This document shows, in pieces, positions 12,097 to 24,747 of a DNA stretch of 64,000 nt. The stretch lies in contig NC_088868.1 of assembly GCF_032884065.1 (NCBI RefSeq), forward strand, positions 6,901,129 through 6,965,128, in the 5' to 3' direction. Under the pieces are notes generated by a model. That model saw only the letters and a program-made list of their open reading frames with translations. It made no database searches and was not told where the DNA came from. The position numbers and the translations under genes were made by a program. Numbering within the stretch: the stretch's first letter is position 1; each line of letters opens with the position of its first letter. This DNA comes from Artemia franciscana. Its lineage: Eukaryota; Arthropoda; Branchiopoda; Anostraca; Artemiidae.

Positions 12097-12790
12097 TCCC
12101 GCTTATGGTATGGTGGCCCACCATTACGCCCCACCGTATGGTGGGGCGCTTCGCACCCCCCCCCCCCCCCAAGCCCCCCCGCGCGTAAGTCGTTACGCGC
12201 CATATTAGTTACGCGCCATTGTAGCAGTGTCCCTGTGTCCCACCTGTGAATAAAGATAGATATAAATATATATTTTTAACTACGTAAAACATGCGAATAT
12301 ACAACATTCTTCGCTGTCCCATTGTCTGTGCATATAAATAGCATTTATATTCACTGTGTCCCGGTCGTCATTTGTGTCCTGGTGTCCCAGTTTGTATTTC
12401 CTCTTTGAGTGTCCCGGTCGTCATTTATATTCCCTGTGTCCCAGTGTCCCGGTCGTCATTTGTGTCCCGGTGTCCCGGTCTGTAATTTCTGTTCAAACAA
12501 TCCCTGTATCTCAGTCGTCAATTATATATCCCACCTGTGCCCCCGGCGTCCCCGTTGTAGTTGTGTCCCTGCGTCCCGGTCGTCATTTATATTCCCGGTC
12601 GTGATTTGGGTCCGGGTGTCCCAGTCTGTAATTTTTCTTTGAGGTTCCTGGTCGTCATTTATATTACCTCTGTGTCGGTCGTCATTTGTGTCCCGGTCTG
12701 TAATTTATCTTTGAGTGTTTTTTCTTTTTAGTTTTTTTTAGTTTTTTACATTTTTTCAGTTTTTTTTCTTCTTTATTTTTCAGCGTCACT
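12097..12790 (-). mobile_element. Helitron derivative, reverse strand, variant 3' end
   Basis: Starts with an alternative terminal hairpin (GGTGGCCCACC and CCACCGTATGGTGG around 12110-12145) followed by the family blocks GCGCGTAAGTCGTTACGCGC, a short TA run and the G-rich minisatellite. It runs into T-rich DNA at about 12715-12785. It faces the next, forward copy, so the two form a 1.5-kb inverted pair with their 3' ends outside. Confidence 0.65.
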
Positions 12791-12796
12791 ATGAAG

Positions 12797-13651
12797 TACA
12801 GCACCGGGACACAAATGACGACCGGGACACAGGGAATATAAATGACGACCAGGACATAAGTAAAAAAACTAAAAAAAGGTAAAAACTACAAAAAAAAATA
12901 AAAAGAAAAACTAAAAAAGCTAAAAAAAAGAAAAAAAGAAAAAAAATGAAAAATAAAGGAGAAAAACAAAACTAAAAAAAATAAAAATAAAAAAACTAAA
13001 AAGGTAAAAACTAAAAAAAAAATAAAAAGAAAAAAGAAAAAAAAAACTAAAAAAAAGAAAAACCAAAAAAAACTAAAAAGAAAAAAAATGGAAAAACACA
13101 AAAATTTATTTCATCATATACCAATTCAAAAACGAATGTATATACAGACCGGGACACCGGGACACAAATGACGACCGGGACACAGGGAATATAAATGACG
13201 ACCGGGACACGGGGACACAACTACAACGGGGACGCCGGGGGGCACAGGGGGATACATAAATGACGACGGGGACACAGGTAATGTTCGATTAGGAATCACC
13301 ATCAACAAAGCTTAAGGGCAATCATTAGAATCATGAGGTATAACTAAAAAAAGGTAAAAAACTAAGAACTAAAAAAAAGACCAATTCAAAAACGAATGTA
13401 TATACAGACCGGGACACCGGGACACAAATGACGACCGTGACACCGGGACACAAGGAATATAAATAATGACCCGGGACACAGGGACACAACTACAACGGGG
13501 ACGCCGGGGGGGCACAGGGACACAACTACGATGGCGTGTAACTAATATGGCGCGTAACGACTTACGCGCGCGGGGGGGCTTGGGGGGGGGGGGCGAAGCG
13601 CCTCCACCAACTAGGTGTTGGGGTGGTGCGAAGTGCCACCCCAACAGCTAG
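12797..13651 (+). mobile_element. Helitron derivative, forward strand
   Basis: Contains the G-rich minisatellite, an A-rich (CTAAAAA)n region (12865-13100), the conserved word ACCAATTCAAAAACGAATGT twice (13111 and 13381), a truncated helicase remnant (13278-13340), the GCGCGTAACGACTTACGCGC block, and a terminal hairpin with arms GGGTGG/CCACCCC, then spacer ACAG and CTAG at 13648-13651. The next Helitron begins at the very next base. Confidence 0.75.
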
Positions 13652-13845
13652 TCTATCTATCTATATATATAAAAATAAGTTGTCTGTCCGTTATGCCAGA
13701 TTATATCTTCTATATATATATAAACGAAAACAAACTAAAATGTAAAAACTGGGAATTGCATAAATATTTCCAAATATTTTAACAATAGACTAAAGTAATT
13801 CGGAAACCTTAAAACAGATACTTAAAATTTGAGGTTTATTATAAA

Positions 13846-14220
13846 TTGCTGAGCTTTAGCAAGTTTGGCATAAGAGGAATTTTTAGTATAAATCTTAAAA
13901 TGACAGAAGAAACAGCCGAGGAAGCTGCTCAAATAGTTAATTCAAAGAGAAATTTTAGTATAAATCCTACAATGGCAGAAGAAACAGCCAAGGAATCTGC
14001 TCAAAGGATTTATGCCAAAAGGCTTGCGGCTAAAGAACGCAAAACCGCGCAGTTAGACTAAAATCCACCTGGACAGCGAGAGTCAAAACGTATCAAAACT
14101 GAAAATGATAGCGATGATGATTGGGTTTGGGATTTTGACTTGGATAAGGTCATCAATGCCTACCAGATTTTAGTAAAAAACACAAAGTTTTGGCGATATG
14201 TATTTACGTCTGAAAAATAA
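13846..14220 (+). pseudogene. Remnant of Helitron N-terminal coding region
   Basis: An open frame of 71 codons (MLSFSKFG...) contains two copies of a motif like MTEETAEEAAQ, spaced by about 24 residues, then RIYAKRLAAKERKTAQL. After one in-frame TAA (14059-14061) the same frame continues NPPGQRESKRIKTENDSDDD and a tail ending FWRYVFTSEK. Basic RxxAKER and PxQRES repeats of this kind are common in the N-terminal part of Helitron replication proteins and related element ORFs; that assignment is from general knowledge and not certain. The HUH nuclease and most of the helicase are missing downstream. A related fragment lies at 17057-17360. Confidence 0.55.
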
Positions 14221-14447
14221 AGAATAAAAAGAAAAGACCGGGACACTCAAAGAGAAATTACCGACCGGGACACAAATGATAACCGGGACACTGGTACAGA
14301 GGGAATATAAATGACGACCGGGAAACTCAAAGAGAGATTACAGACTGGGATACCGGGACACAAATGACGACCAGGACACAGGGACACAACTACAACGGGG
14401 ACGCCGGGGGCACAGGGGGATATATAAATGACGACAGGGACACAGGG

Positions 14448-14567
14448 AATGTTCGATTATCAATTACCATCAACAAAGCTCAAGGGCAATCGTTAGAAAA
14501 ATGCGGTATAGATCTGAATACGAATTGTTTTCCTATGGACAATTATTATGTTGGTTGTTCAAGAGTT
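14448..14567 (+). pseudogene. Helitron Pif1-like helicase C-terminal block, in frame
   Basis: Reads GNVRLSITINKAQGQSLE, then KCGIDLNTNCFPMDNYYVG, then CSRV without a stop. ITINKAQGQS and the closing VGCSRV correspond to the last conserved motifs of Pif1/RecD-like helicases as found at the end of Helitron Rep-helicase proteins. This is the only copy in the window where the spacing between the two motifs is in frame; others (14986, 16501, 17766, 63538) have a GAATCATGAGG- or GAATAATGAGG-type change that shifts the frame. Upstream of it is minisatellite, so it cannot be a functional helicase. Confidence 0.75.
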
Positions 14568-15491
14568 TGTCTGTGGGTCTGTGTGTCAAGTGACATCATG
14601 TTTGTTTGTCGACTGACGTCATGTTTGTCGACTGACGAAATTACAGACCGGGACATCGGGACACAAATGACGACCGGGACACCGGGATATAGGGAATATA
14701 AATGACGACCGGGACACAAGGAATGTTCGATTAGCAATCACCATCAACAAAGCACCGGGACACAAATGACGACCGGGACACAGGGAATATAAATGACGAC
14801 CAGGACACTCAAAGAGAAATTACAGACCGAGACATCGGAACAAAAATGACGACCGCGACACTCAGAGAGAAATTACAGACTGGGACACCGGGACACAAAT
14901 GACGACCGGGACACAGGGAAACAACTACAACAGGGACGCCGGGGGCACAGGGGGATATATAAATGACGACGGGGACACAGGGAATGTTTGATTAGCAATC
15001 ACCATCAACAAAGCTCAAGGGCAATCATTAGAATAATGAGGTATAGATCTGAATACAGATTGTTTTTCCCATGGACAATTATATGTTGCATGTTCAAGAG
15101 TCGGTAAACCTGACAATCTATTTATATGCACAGACAATGGAACAGCCAAGAATGCTGTATATTCGCATGTTTTACATAGTTAAAAATATACATATATCTA
15201 TATATATTCACAGGTGGGACACAGGGACACAACTACAATGGCGCGTAACTAATATGGCGAGTAACGACTTACGCGCGTGGGGGGGGGGGCGCGCCACCCC
15301 AACACCTAGTATATCTATATATATAAAAATAAGTTGTCTGTGGATCGTGGATCAGGTGACGTCATGTTTCTGTGTCGGCTGACGTCATGAAATTAGTTGT
15401 CGTCATTTTTGTTATGACGATGCTTAGTATATTGTAAAACACATTAATTTGGTTAATAATATACCATTTAAAACACCAAAATGAACATGCT

Positions 15492-15563
15492 GGAGTAGTC
15501 ACTCGGTGAGAGAGGGTGTCAGAACGGAGAATGAAGGTCCCAGGTTCAAATCCTGGTTAGGCT
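15492..15563 (+). ncRNA. tRNA-like sequence inside Helitron, not a functional tRNA
   Basis: Has a perfect T-arm (CCAGG, loop TTCAAAT, CCTGG) that doubles as an RNA polymerase III B box, and a poor A-box-like start (AGTCACTCGGTGAG). I cannot fold a normal acceptor or anticodon stem. A differently decayed tRNA-like sequence sits at the same relative place, before the A-rich block, in the Helitron at 62.7 kb. Confidence 0.45.
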
Positions 15564-16500
15564 AAAAAAGGTAAAAAACTAAAAACTAAAAAAAAAACTG
15601 AAAAAACTAAAAAAAGGCAAAAACTACAAAAAAAAATAAAAACTAATAAAAAAATAAAACAGCCGAAAAACTAAAAAAACTAAAGAAACTAAAAAAAGGA
15701 AAAAACTTAAAAAACTAAAAACTAAAAAAAAACTAAAAAAAAGGAAAAAACTGAAAAATAGAAGAGAAAAAGAAAACTAATAAAATTAAAAATAAACATA
15801 AAAAAATAAAAAAGATAAAAACTAAAAATAAAGTAAAAAGAAAAAACGAAAAAAAATAAAAAAGCTAAAAAAAAAGGTAAAAACCAATAAAAAACTAAAA
15901 AGAAAAAAGGTGAAAACTAAAAAAAAATTTAATCTAAAAAACTAAAAAAAACTAAAAAGGTAAAAACTAAAAGAACTAAAAAAGAAAAAAAAACTAAAAA
16001 AAGGAAAAAAACTGAAAAATAAAGGAGAAAAAGAAAACTAAAAAAATATAAATAAAAGTAAAAAAACTAAAAAGATAAAAACCTCAAAAAAAAACTAAAA
16101 AGAAAAAGAAAGAAACTAAAAAACCTAAAAAAAGGTCAAAACCAATAAAAAAAAAACTAAAAGGAAAAAAAGGGAAAAAATTAAAAATTTATTTCATCAT
16201 ATACCAATTCAAAAACGAATGTATACCGGGATGACGACCGGGACACAGGGAATATAAATGACACAACTACAACGGGGACGCCGGGGGCACAGGGGGATAT
16301 AAATGACGACCGGGACACCGGGACACAAGGAATATAAATGACGCCCGGGACGCTCAAAGAGAAATCACAGACTGGGACACCGGGACACAAATGACGACCG
16401 GGACACAGGGAATATAAATGACGACCGGGACACAGGGACATAACTACAAAGGGGACGCCGGGGTGCACAGGGGGATATATAAATGACGATGGCGACTCAG

Positions 16501-16806
<306 letters not shown>

Positions 16807-17056
16807 ATATTCACAGGTGGGACATAGGGACACAACTACAATGGCGCGTAACTAATATGGCGCGTAACGACTTACGCGCGCGGGGGGGCTTGGGGGGGGG
16901 GGCGCGAAGCGCCCCCGCCAACTAGGTGTTGGGGTGGCGCGAAGCGCCACCCCAACAGCTAGTATATATATAAAAGTAAGTTGTCTCTGGGTCTGTGGAG
17001 TGACGTCATGTCATCATGTCGTCATGAAGTTAGTTGTCTTCATGTTTGTTATGACG

Positions 17057-17360
17057 ATGACGTCATTAAAGGTACTTAAGAAAATCATTCAAAGACAAAT
17101 TTTTAATTGTAAGAAGATAGTGGACGGAAAAATGTTTAATTGTAAAATTACTGAAAAACCTACAATGGCAACAGCCGAGGAAGCTGCACAAAAGACAAAT
17201 TTTTAATTGTAAGAAGATCGTGGACGGAAAAATATTTAATTGTAAAATGACTGAAGAACCTACAATGGCAACAGCCGAGGAAGCTGCTCAATGATTCTAT
17301 GCCAAAAAAAACTTGCGGCTGATAGAGAAAGTAAGAAAAGAAAGCGTGCCAAGGAAAAAA
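17057..17360 (+). pseudogene. Remnant of Helitron N-terminal coding region
   Basis: Contains a duplicated block (about 17090-17195 and 17196-17290) reading KPTMATAEEAAQ and EPTMATAEEAAQ, then YAKK-LAADRESKKRKRAKEK after allowing indels. It is the counterpart of 13846-14220. Frames are broken by a TGA and by insertions, so it is not coding. Confidence 0.5.
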
Positions 17361-17765
17361 TAAAAAAAGGAAAAAAACTGAAAAATAAAGGAGAAAAACA
17401 AAACTAAAAATAAAATAAAAATAAAATGAAAAAAAAACTAAAAAGGTAAAAACTCAAAATAAAATAAAAAGAAAAAAGAAAAAAAAGTAAAAAAACTAAA
17501 AAGAAAAAAAAAGGGGAAAAACACTAAAGTTTATTTCATTATATACCAATTCAAAAACGAATGTATATACAGACCGGGACACAAATGACGACCGGGACCC
17601 AGGGAATATAAATGACGACCGGGTCACTCAAAGAGAAATTACAGACTGGGACACCGAGACACAAATGACGCCCGGGACACAGGGAATATAAATGACGACA
17701 GGGACACAACTACAAAGGGGATGTCGGGGGGCACAGGGGGATATATAAATGACGACGGCGACACA

Positions 17766-17970
17766 GGGAATGTTCGATTAGCAATCACCATCAACAAAGC
17801 TCAAGGGCAATCATGAGAATCATGAGGTATAGATCTGAATACAGATTGTTTTTCCCATGGACAATTATATGTTTCATGTTCAAGAGTCGGTAAACCTGAC
17901 AATCTATTTATATGCACAGACAATAGGACAGTGAAGAATGTTGTATATTCGCAAGTTTTACGTAGTTAAA
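17766..17970 (+). pseudogene. Helitron helicase C-terminus, frameshifted
   Basis: Same order as the copy at 16501: RLAITINKAQGQS, indel, SEYRLFFPWTI or its shifted form, [14 protein letters not shown] and QVLR. Broken by indels. Confidence 0.7.
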
Positions 17971-17976
17971 AACATA

Positions 17977-18293
<317 letters not shown>

Positions 18294-18398
18294 CAGGTGG
18301 GACACAGGTACACAACTACAATGGCGCGTAACTAATATGGCGCGTAACTAATATGGCGCGTAACGACTTACGCGCGCGGAGCGCCACCCCAACAGCTA

Positions 18399-18848
<450 letters not shown>

Positions 18849-18883
18849 TGAGCAAGAGTTCGATTCTCTTGATAGAGGAGCTT

Positions 18884-18966
18884 TAGCCAAGCTATTTTAG
18901 CCAAGCTTTAGCCAAGCTATTTAGCCAAGCTTTATCCAAGCTAAATAGCCAAGCTATTTAGCTATT
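18884..18966 (+). repeat. AGCCAAGCTTT minisatellite inside RT
   Basis: The word TTAGCCAAGCT, which codes for the Ala-Leu-Ala-Lys part of the RT (compare RALAKV in the 59.9-kb copy), is repeated about six times with changes. The expansion is in the coding sequence of the dead LINE and not in the related copy. Confidence 0.8.
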
Positions 18967-19020
18967 CTTGTATGGTATACCAGACAAATACATTAAAGTG
19001 ATTAGTGCTATGTATGATAA

Positions 19021-20724
19021 TTAAATAAACAAAACAAGTTTTTTAACGGAAAGTAAGGAGTGACATTAAAACTTAAAACGAACAGAAATTACTTCGTATG
19101 TGAAAGGGGCTGCTTTCTCATCAACGCCCCGCTCTTTACGCTAAAGTTTGACTTTCTCTTAGCTCTACTTTTTAAAACAGTAAAAAACTTTAGCGTAAGG
19201 AGCGGGGCGTTGATGAGGAAGCAGCCCCTTTCGCATACGAAGTAATTTCTGTTCGTTTTAAGTTGTAACGTCGCTCCTTACTTTCCGTTAAAAAAACCTT
19301 ATTTTGTTTATTTAATTTCTGAAAGTTTTTGAATCAATGCATGTTTCGATTTTGGCTCTCCGCAGATGAATAATTAAAACGAAATTTCCATTTTTTTTTT
19401 TTGGCTAAATGGCTTTCTCATAGTTTTGATCGAATGATTTTGAGAAAAAAAGGAGCGGGGGAGGAGGCCTAGTTGCCCTCCGATTTTTTGGCTACTTAAA
19501 AAGGCAACTATAACTTTTAATTTTTTAACGAATGCTTTTATTAGTAAAAGATATACGTAACTTATAAATTAGCTTACGTAACGAAATTCTGTATTCTCAT
19601 GTTTTTATTACGTATATGAGGGGGTTCACCCCCCCCCCCGTTAATATCTCGCTCTTTACACTAAAGCTTAAATCCTGTCCCAATTTCTTAAGAATGACCC
19701 CTGAATCACAAAAGCCGTAGAATAAATAGTTGAAATTACTAAAAATACTTTAGCGTAAAGAGCGAGGTATTAGGAGGAGGTGAGCCCATCATATGCGTAA
19801 TAATTATTGTCCGTTTTAAGTTTTAATTCTGCTCCTTACTTTCAGTTGAAAAAACTTTTTCATATTTTTTTTTTTCATTGTTCTTTTTTTTATTAAATAA
19901 TGCTAGAAAATCCTTTTCTCCCTTTATGGAAATTTTCCTCCCCCATGATGAATTCCTCCAAGAAAAGTTCCCCCACATATCTTCCTCTCACTCTTCCCCC
20001 CTCCAACGAAAAAAATCCCCCTGAAAACGTCTGTACACTTCCAAATAACCATTACTATATCTATGCTCTGGTCAAAGTTTGTAACTTGTAGTCCCTCCCA
20101 CGGGGACTATGGGGGAGTAACTCGTCTCCAAAGACCTAGATATAACGTTTTTCGACTACGCTGAATAAAATGGCTATCTCAGAATTTTGATCAGATGACT
20201 TTGGGAAAATAATTAGCATGGAAGGGGTTCTAGGTGCCCTCCAATTTTTTTGGTCACTTGAAAAGGGCACTATAGCTTTTCATTTCTGTTAGAATGAGCC
20301 CTCTCGCAAGATTCTAAGGCCACTGGGTTGATACGATCACCCCTGGGGAAAAAAACAAACAAATAAACACGAATCCGTGATCTGCCTTCTGGCAAAGAAA
20401 TACAAAATTCCACATTTTTGTAGATAGGAGCTTGGAACTTCTACAATAGGGTTCTCTGATACGCTGAATCTGATGGTGTGATTTTCGTTAAGATTGTATT
20501 ACTCTTAGGGGTTGTTTCCCCCTATTTTCTAAAATAAGGCAAATTTTCTCAGGCTAGTAACTTTTGATGGGTAAGACTAAACTTGATGAGAATTATATAT
20601 TTAAAATCAGCTTTAAAATGCAATTCTTTTGATGTAGCTATTGGTATCAAAATTCCATTTTTTAGAGTTTTGGTTACTGTTGAGCCGGGTCGCTCCTTAC
20701 TAAAGTTCGTTACCACGAACTGTT
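19021..20724. mobile_element. Fold-back element, 1704 bp, with 6-bp target duplication
   Basis: Both borders can be read exactly because it splits an RT reading frame. TGATAA is found at 19015-19020 and at 20725-20730, and removing the element with one copy restores AMYDNTAEV. The left end, 19021-19319, is a near-perfect palindrome with arms of about 120 bp around a ~45-bp loop (TTAAATAAACAAAACAAG at one edge, TTTGTTTATTTAA at the other). A second, less regular inverted block lies at about 19630-19800. The right end is AGCCGGGTCGCTCCTTAC then GTTCGTTACCACGAACTGTT. There is no transposase gene, so it depends on a partner or another mechanism. Confidence 0.88.
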
Positions 20725-21290
20725 TGATAACACTGCTGAGGTTAAGATAGGAAATGAGGTTAGTTGGTGGTTTTGTATTAAGTCAGGGGCTAAGCAGGGT
20801 TGTGTTCTATCCCGCTAAATATGGATAATTTTGATGGACTTCGTCTTAAGAAGCAAAGGAAAGGCAATGAGAAAACACAGAATCAAATGGGGAAGAAATA
20901 CTTCCCTATACATAGATTATGCTGATGATTTAATTATCCGAGATGAAAGTTTGAGCAAAATGAATGGCTTTTAAAGGTTTTGCAAGTTCAGGGTACCAGA
21001 ACAGGTTTGAAAATTAATGTTAAACAGATTAAGTCGCTAAGAATAGGAATGAGTTTGAAAGGTGGCTTTGGATAGGGAAAGGATTGTTCAAGGGGATAGC
21101 TTCACTTCCCTTGGTAGTATAACTAGTAAAGATAGTTGATGCAGTGAAGATGTTTAAAGTAGAATAGCCAAGGCATAAGATTTTTTTTTTTTACCAGCTG
21201 AAAAGGTTTGGAAGAATCGGAAGATAAGTCTACGAACCGAGATTAAAATATTGAAAGCTACAATGATGACAAGGGAGGCGGATCTAGGGG

Positions 21291-21620
21291 GAGGTAAAGG
21301 GGGCAAGCGTCCCGGGTGGCAATACAAGCTTAAATTGTAGTAGTTTCGGGCAAAAGTTGTGACATTTACCCGATGGATGGTGTGGATGGGGGCGGCAAAG
21401 TCTACATTTACGCCCCTTCCCAGTGAGAAAAAAATAGCTCCAGTTCTGGATGATAGCGGTCAAAAATAGTTCTGAAGCATGAGTACTCCAAAACATGGGG
21501 AGGAAATTTACTAGATTTTTTCGAGGGAAATTACTTACGGATTCTTTTGAGTGCCCCACTGACTGACCGTATAAAATATTTCCCCGGTGGCCCGGTGGCA
21601 TCCCTGGAGGCGGAGCTATC
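21291..21620. other. Non-coding DNA, short open frames only
   Basis: The 105- and 80-codon frames here have no recognisable motif and overlap on opposite strands. I see no gene. Confidence 0.4.
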
Positions 21621-21625
21621 AGACC

Positions 21626-22560
21626 TTTCGACTAGGTTCAACAAAATGACAATTACAAAGTTTGACCATTGTCAAGGAGAAGGACACATAAAAAGGGCAG
21701 GAAGGGAGGGACAGCTTTCCCTCAAATTTATCTTTACTCCTCCAGCATACATTGAAAGTTTCAGCTTAATACCATCTGCTCTTGCCTAGACATCCCTAAT
21801 ATTCCCTTTTAGCAACCAGCAAGGACAAAGGGTGTTTTTATTTTGTTTGCCATCCGTCTCAAACATTTCCTCAAAGTTTCACCTTAATATTTCAAGCCTT
21901 TTTGGAGATGAAGGATCAAACATACCCTCTTTTCTTGATAAGATAAAAACTTTATATTTTACAAATGAGCAAACTTACGTAACTGGCGTACCTTCAACCA
22001 GGAGCTGCACAAGGGGGAGGATGTCAACGCAGGAGACATAGTAATTTAAACTTTTGACTAGTTTCAATAAACTGGCTACCTCAAAATTTTGATTGTATGT
22101 ATTTGGATGAAAAAGGGCATGGAAGGGTGCTGGTTGCTGGTAGATGGTACTATCACTTTTCAACTTTAAAAAAGGTACTGAAACTTTCGATTTCCAATTG
22201 AATGATCTCCCTCCAGAGTTTATACGACCATCCTTCTCATAAAAACCTTACATTTTAACAAAGGTTAACTTACATAGCCTACAGCGATTGCCCCAGGTGC
22301 TGGAAGGAGAATTGTCAAACCCAGAGGCATGATTAGTTAATCTTTGGACTATTTTGAACAAAATGGCCATCTCAAAATTTGGTCGGACGTGTCTGGGGGA
22401 AAAACAGTGTGAGGGTGGGTTGTGCCCTCAAATAACTTTTGACGCTTAAAAAGGGCACAAGAACTTTTTATTTGCAATCCAGTGAGCCCCCTCCGATGTT
22501 TACACGACCACCCCTTCCATTTTAAGTGGCTTTGGGGAAAAAGTATTAACAAATCGAGCC
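21626..22560. repeat. Three diverged tandem blocks related to the fold-back interior
   Basis: The blocks start near 21626, 22045 and 22340, each with a phrase like CTATTTTGAACAAAATGGCC followed by CTCAAAATTT and, later, a TTTACACGACCA or TTTATACGACCA phrase. The fold-back elements contain the same order (AATAAAATGGCTATCTCAG, then AATTTTGATC). So this looks like an ancient, tandemly expanded member of that superfamily. Confidence 0.55.
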
Positions 22561-22599
22561 GTTATGCTACGCCATAGCATTGTCCCTGACTGAAACAAG

Positions 22600-22910
22600 T
22601 GAATAGAACTTTCAATTTTCCTTCTACTGCACATCTGGAATTATCCACAGGGAATACGGGGGGATTTTCCGGGGAGATTGCTTGGGAGAATTTTCTGCTG
22701 GGTAAATTTTCCAGGGGAGGACGCCTAGGCCCCCCAAAGAAAACTAGAAAGTCAAAAGAAAGCTCCACCTTCTTAAGCTGTTTGGAACCATTTACCTTTT
22801 TTCTTAATGATTTTGGCCCACTTTTCTTTTTCTTATTTAATTTAGCTCCTCGGTTACCAAAAACTGTATAATTGCAAATGAAGGTTGTTTTCACTAAGAA
22901 TTAAATTCGT
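22600..22910. repeat. Old repeat fragments
   Basis: GGGGAGATTGCTTGGGAG and TTTTCTGCTGGG words are shared with 54.68-54.73 kb. The right part resembles the 2430/2794 repeat. The opposing 110- and 90-codon frames are therefore not genes. Confidence 0.5.
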
Positions 22911-24740
22911 GATTGTTCTGTTTTCCTAGACATAGTTGCGTAAGTTTGCACTTAACTAATTCATACAATCAGATATTATTTTCCCTGTCCAGGGCACTTG
23001 TGCTCTTGAAACGCATGCGCGATAAAAAAAAAGAGAAAAGAAAAAAAATGGTTTATAAATTTACGACATGTAAACACTGCATTGTTATGTATTTCAGTTA
23101 TGGGTTCATGTATTCATAAAAACATATGCCAAATTAAGTATATGTCTGTTTTAACCATCTGTTGTATAGAATGTAACGTGTCTATGAAGACACAAATATT
23201 TATTAGTCATATGGAAATATTAAAAGTATGAAATTGTTTTTGTGGTGGATTTTGATAAAAGTTGTGACATTGACAGAGTGTTCTAATATATTCCCGCGGT
23301 TCCTCTATGAAAAAAAAGAACCTAAAAATGAATTCAGGGGAGAGGATCGGATAGTTAAAGGAATCGATATACCGATAAGTATGAATTTGTTTCACATTCT
23401 TTGGAAAATACTTATATTTTACCTTTTTATATTTGGAGCTATATTTACCAGCATTTTAATACTAGTTTTTTGTATCTGTTTTATTTTGTTTATCCACTCC
23501 CGCCTAGTATTTCTTTCAACACCAGCTTTTACACAACTTACGACAAATTGAAACTATCACCTCTTCTCCACTCGGTGACGTCACTAAGTTCATAATTTCC
23601 CTAATTAATGTCGCTTACACTAATTCTGTTTTTTACCTACCGTTTCAAATACACCAATTTACCAATACGGAAATAAAATAATGTAAATAAATTAAAAAAA
23701 AACAGTAACGTATCATCTTTGAACATGTAAATTTTTACCATTAAGATTAAGATTTATAATAATTACCATTCTTAAATCAGCCGCAAATTGTAATCCTTCA
23801 TCATTTGACATTTTTTCTATAAAAGATTTTTCGATTATTTCATTGATACAACAAAATGTTTTTCAACATATAAGGGGATGGGGTTAATTTTTTAATTGTA
23901 ATTAAAAAATCAATTAAATTAAAAAAGATAATTAAATAATAAAAAAGATACTTCTTGGAATGAAGCAGAAAGAATGGCTCCTCCCCCTAGGGAGCCTCTA
24001 AGGGGGCAACCATGATTCGCCAATGAACAAGTAAATATACTACAAGTGAATACCAACAACAAAGAAATATTTTAGTGCTGTTAAATTTATCTTGAATTCG
24101 AAAGTAAGGGTAGCGTGTTTAAACCAGTAAACATGTACAAACAAGTACATGCAAATGAAAAGCAAGGGGTCACTCCAGAGGATTAAAATTAGTATCCCGA
24201 GTGCAAGGCATAGTACTGTTACAACCTTTAAGTAACTGATTCGATGCGGTGTTAGTAACTGTTATGAATAATTTCAACCAACACCCTCCCTCCAAGGACC
24301 TATCCCAATTGGAAACATCGTTTTGCGAGACGACTACAGTAAACACACAGAAACACAGTATGTTCAAATTATCTGCATGAGGAAAAAATGTGCAATGTGT
24401 ATGTGTAAGGCGCTGCACTTTCTCTTGAAACTGCAGCGCAAAGACTAAATAGAACTTGGAATTGCCTGAAGGAGGTTATCCCAGACAACCCTTTTGCTGA
24501 TTCCTTTAAATAATTTCAACAAACACAATTTTGGGAAGCAATTTTCGCGCCAAGTAGATGAGTAGAATATCAGGCATATATCAGAATAAAAATATGAGGG
24601 CTTGGTGCCATGACATATGTCAGTTAAAATCATGCAAGTTCATGGGAACTGCTCAATGCATAATCAACAAAGCAAATATATATGTTTGGGCGATCTCGCT
24701 TTGTTCAAATGAAACCTTTTCCAAAAAACGCTAGTTTTTC
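22911..24740. other. No supported gene
   Basis: A 107-codon frame on the plus strand (23228-23551, starting MKLFLWWILIKVVTLTE) has a hydrophobic start and a second hydrophobic stretch near its C-terminus. It is AT-rich, has no homologue I recognise, and is overlapped by other chance frames, so I do not call it. The rest is AT-rich without clear repeats. Confidence 0.45.
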
Positions 24741-24747
24741 TTTAGAG

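Larger units (their letters stand above)
13652..15309 (+). mobile_element. Helitron, forward strand, keeps both coding ends
   Basis: The 5' end is TCTATCTATCTATATATATA followed by AAAATAAGTTGTCTGTCCG, directly abutting the CTAG of its neighbour. It carries a remnant of the N-terminal coding region (13846-14220), the G-rich minisatellite in several blocks, an in-frame helicase C-terminal block (14448-14567), a second broken one (14986-15185) and a shortened 3' end with CTAG at 15306-15309. A second 5'-end-like sequence (TGTCTGTGGGTCTGTG, about 14568) inside suggests nesting of two copies. Confidence 0.75.
18849..21290 (+). pseudogene. Non-LTR reverse transcriptase fragment, split by a fold-back element
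   Basis: Before the insertion the frame reads EQEFDSLDRGALAKL and, after a small repeat expansion, LYGIPDKYIKVISAMYD. After the insertion (20725 on) it continues NTAEVKIGNEVSWWFC, KSGAKQGCVLS, then LYIDYADDLIIRDESLSKMN with the YADD catalytic motif. Next comes TRTGLKINVK and SFTSLGSITSKD. A stop after CVLSR and other indels kill the frame. The same LINE family is found at 58.77-60.06 kb on the minus strand, and its upstream part at 28.1-28.4 kb. By motif style it is an RTE-like or related endonuclease-bearing LINE; the clade is not certain. Confidence 0.85.

Noticed and set aside
12097..12160. G-quadruplex at the G/C runs near Helitron ends
   Set aside because: The long C run at 12158-12172 is a homopolymer within the variable spacer of the 3' block; length differs between copies and may be sequencing noise.
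12886..13101. Phe-rich 71-codon frame
   Set aside because: Minus-strand translation of the A-rich (CTAAAAA)n block; low complexity.
9587..13644. Many 60-135 codon frames with CPGRHLYSLCPGRHLCPG-like text on both strands
   Set aside because: They are translations of the G-rich Helitron minisatellite, appear in several frames and on both strands, and have no start context or conserved domain.
23228..23551. 107-codon hydrophobic frame
   Set aside because: Could be a small membrane protein, but it is AT-rich, overlapped by other chance frames and without supporting signals.
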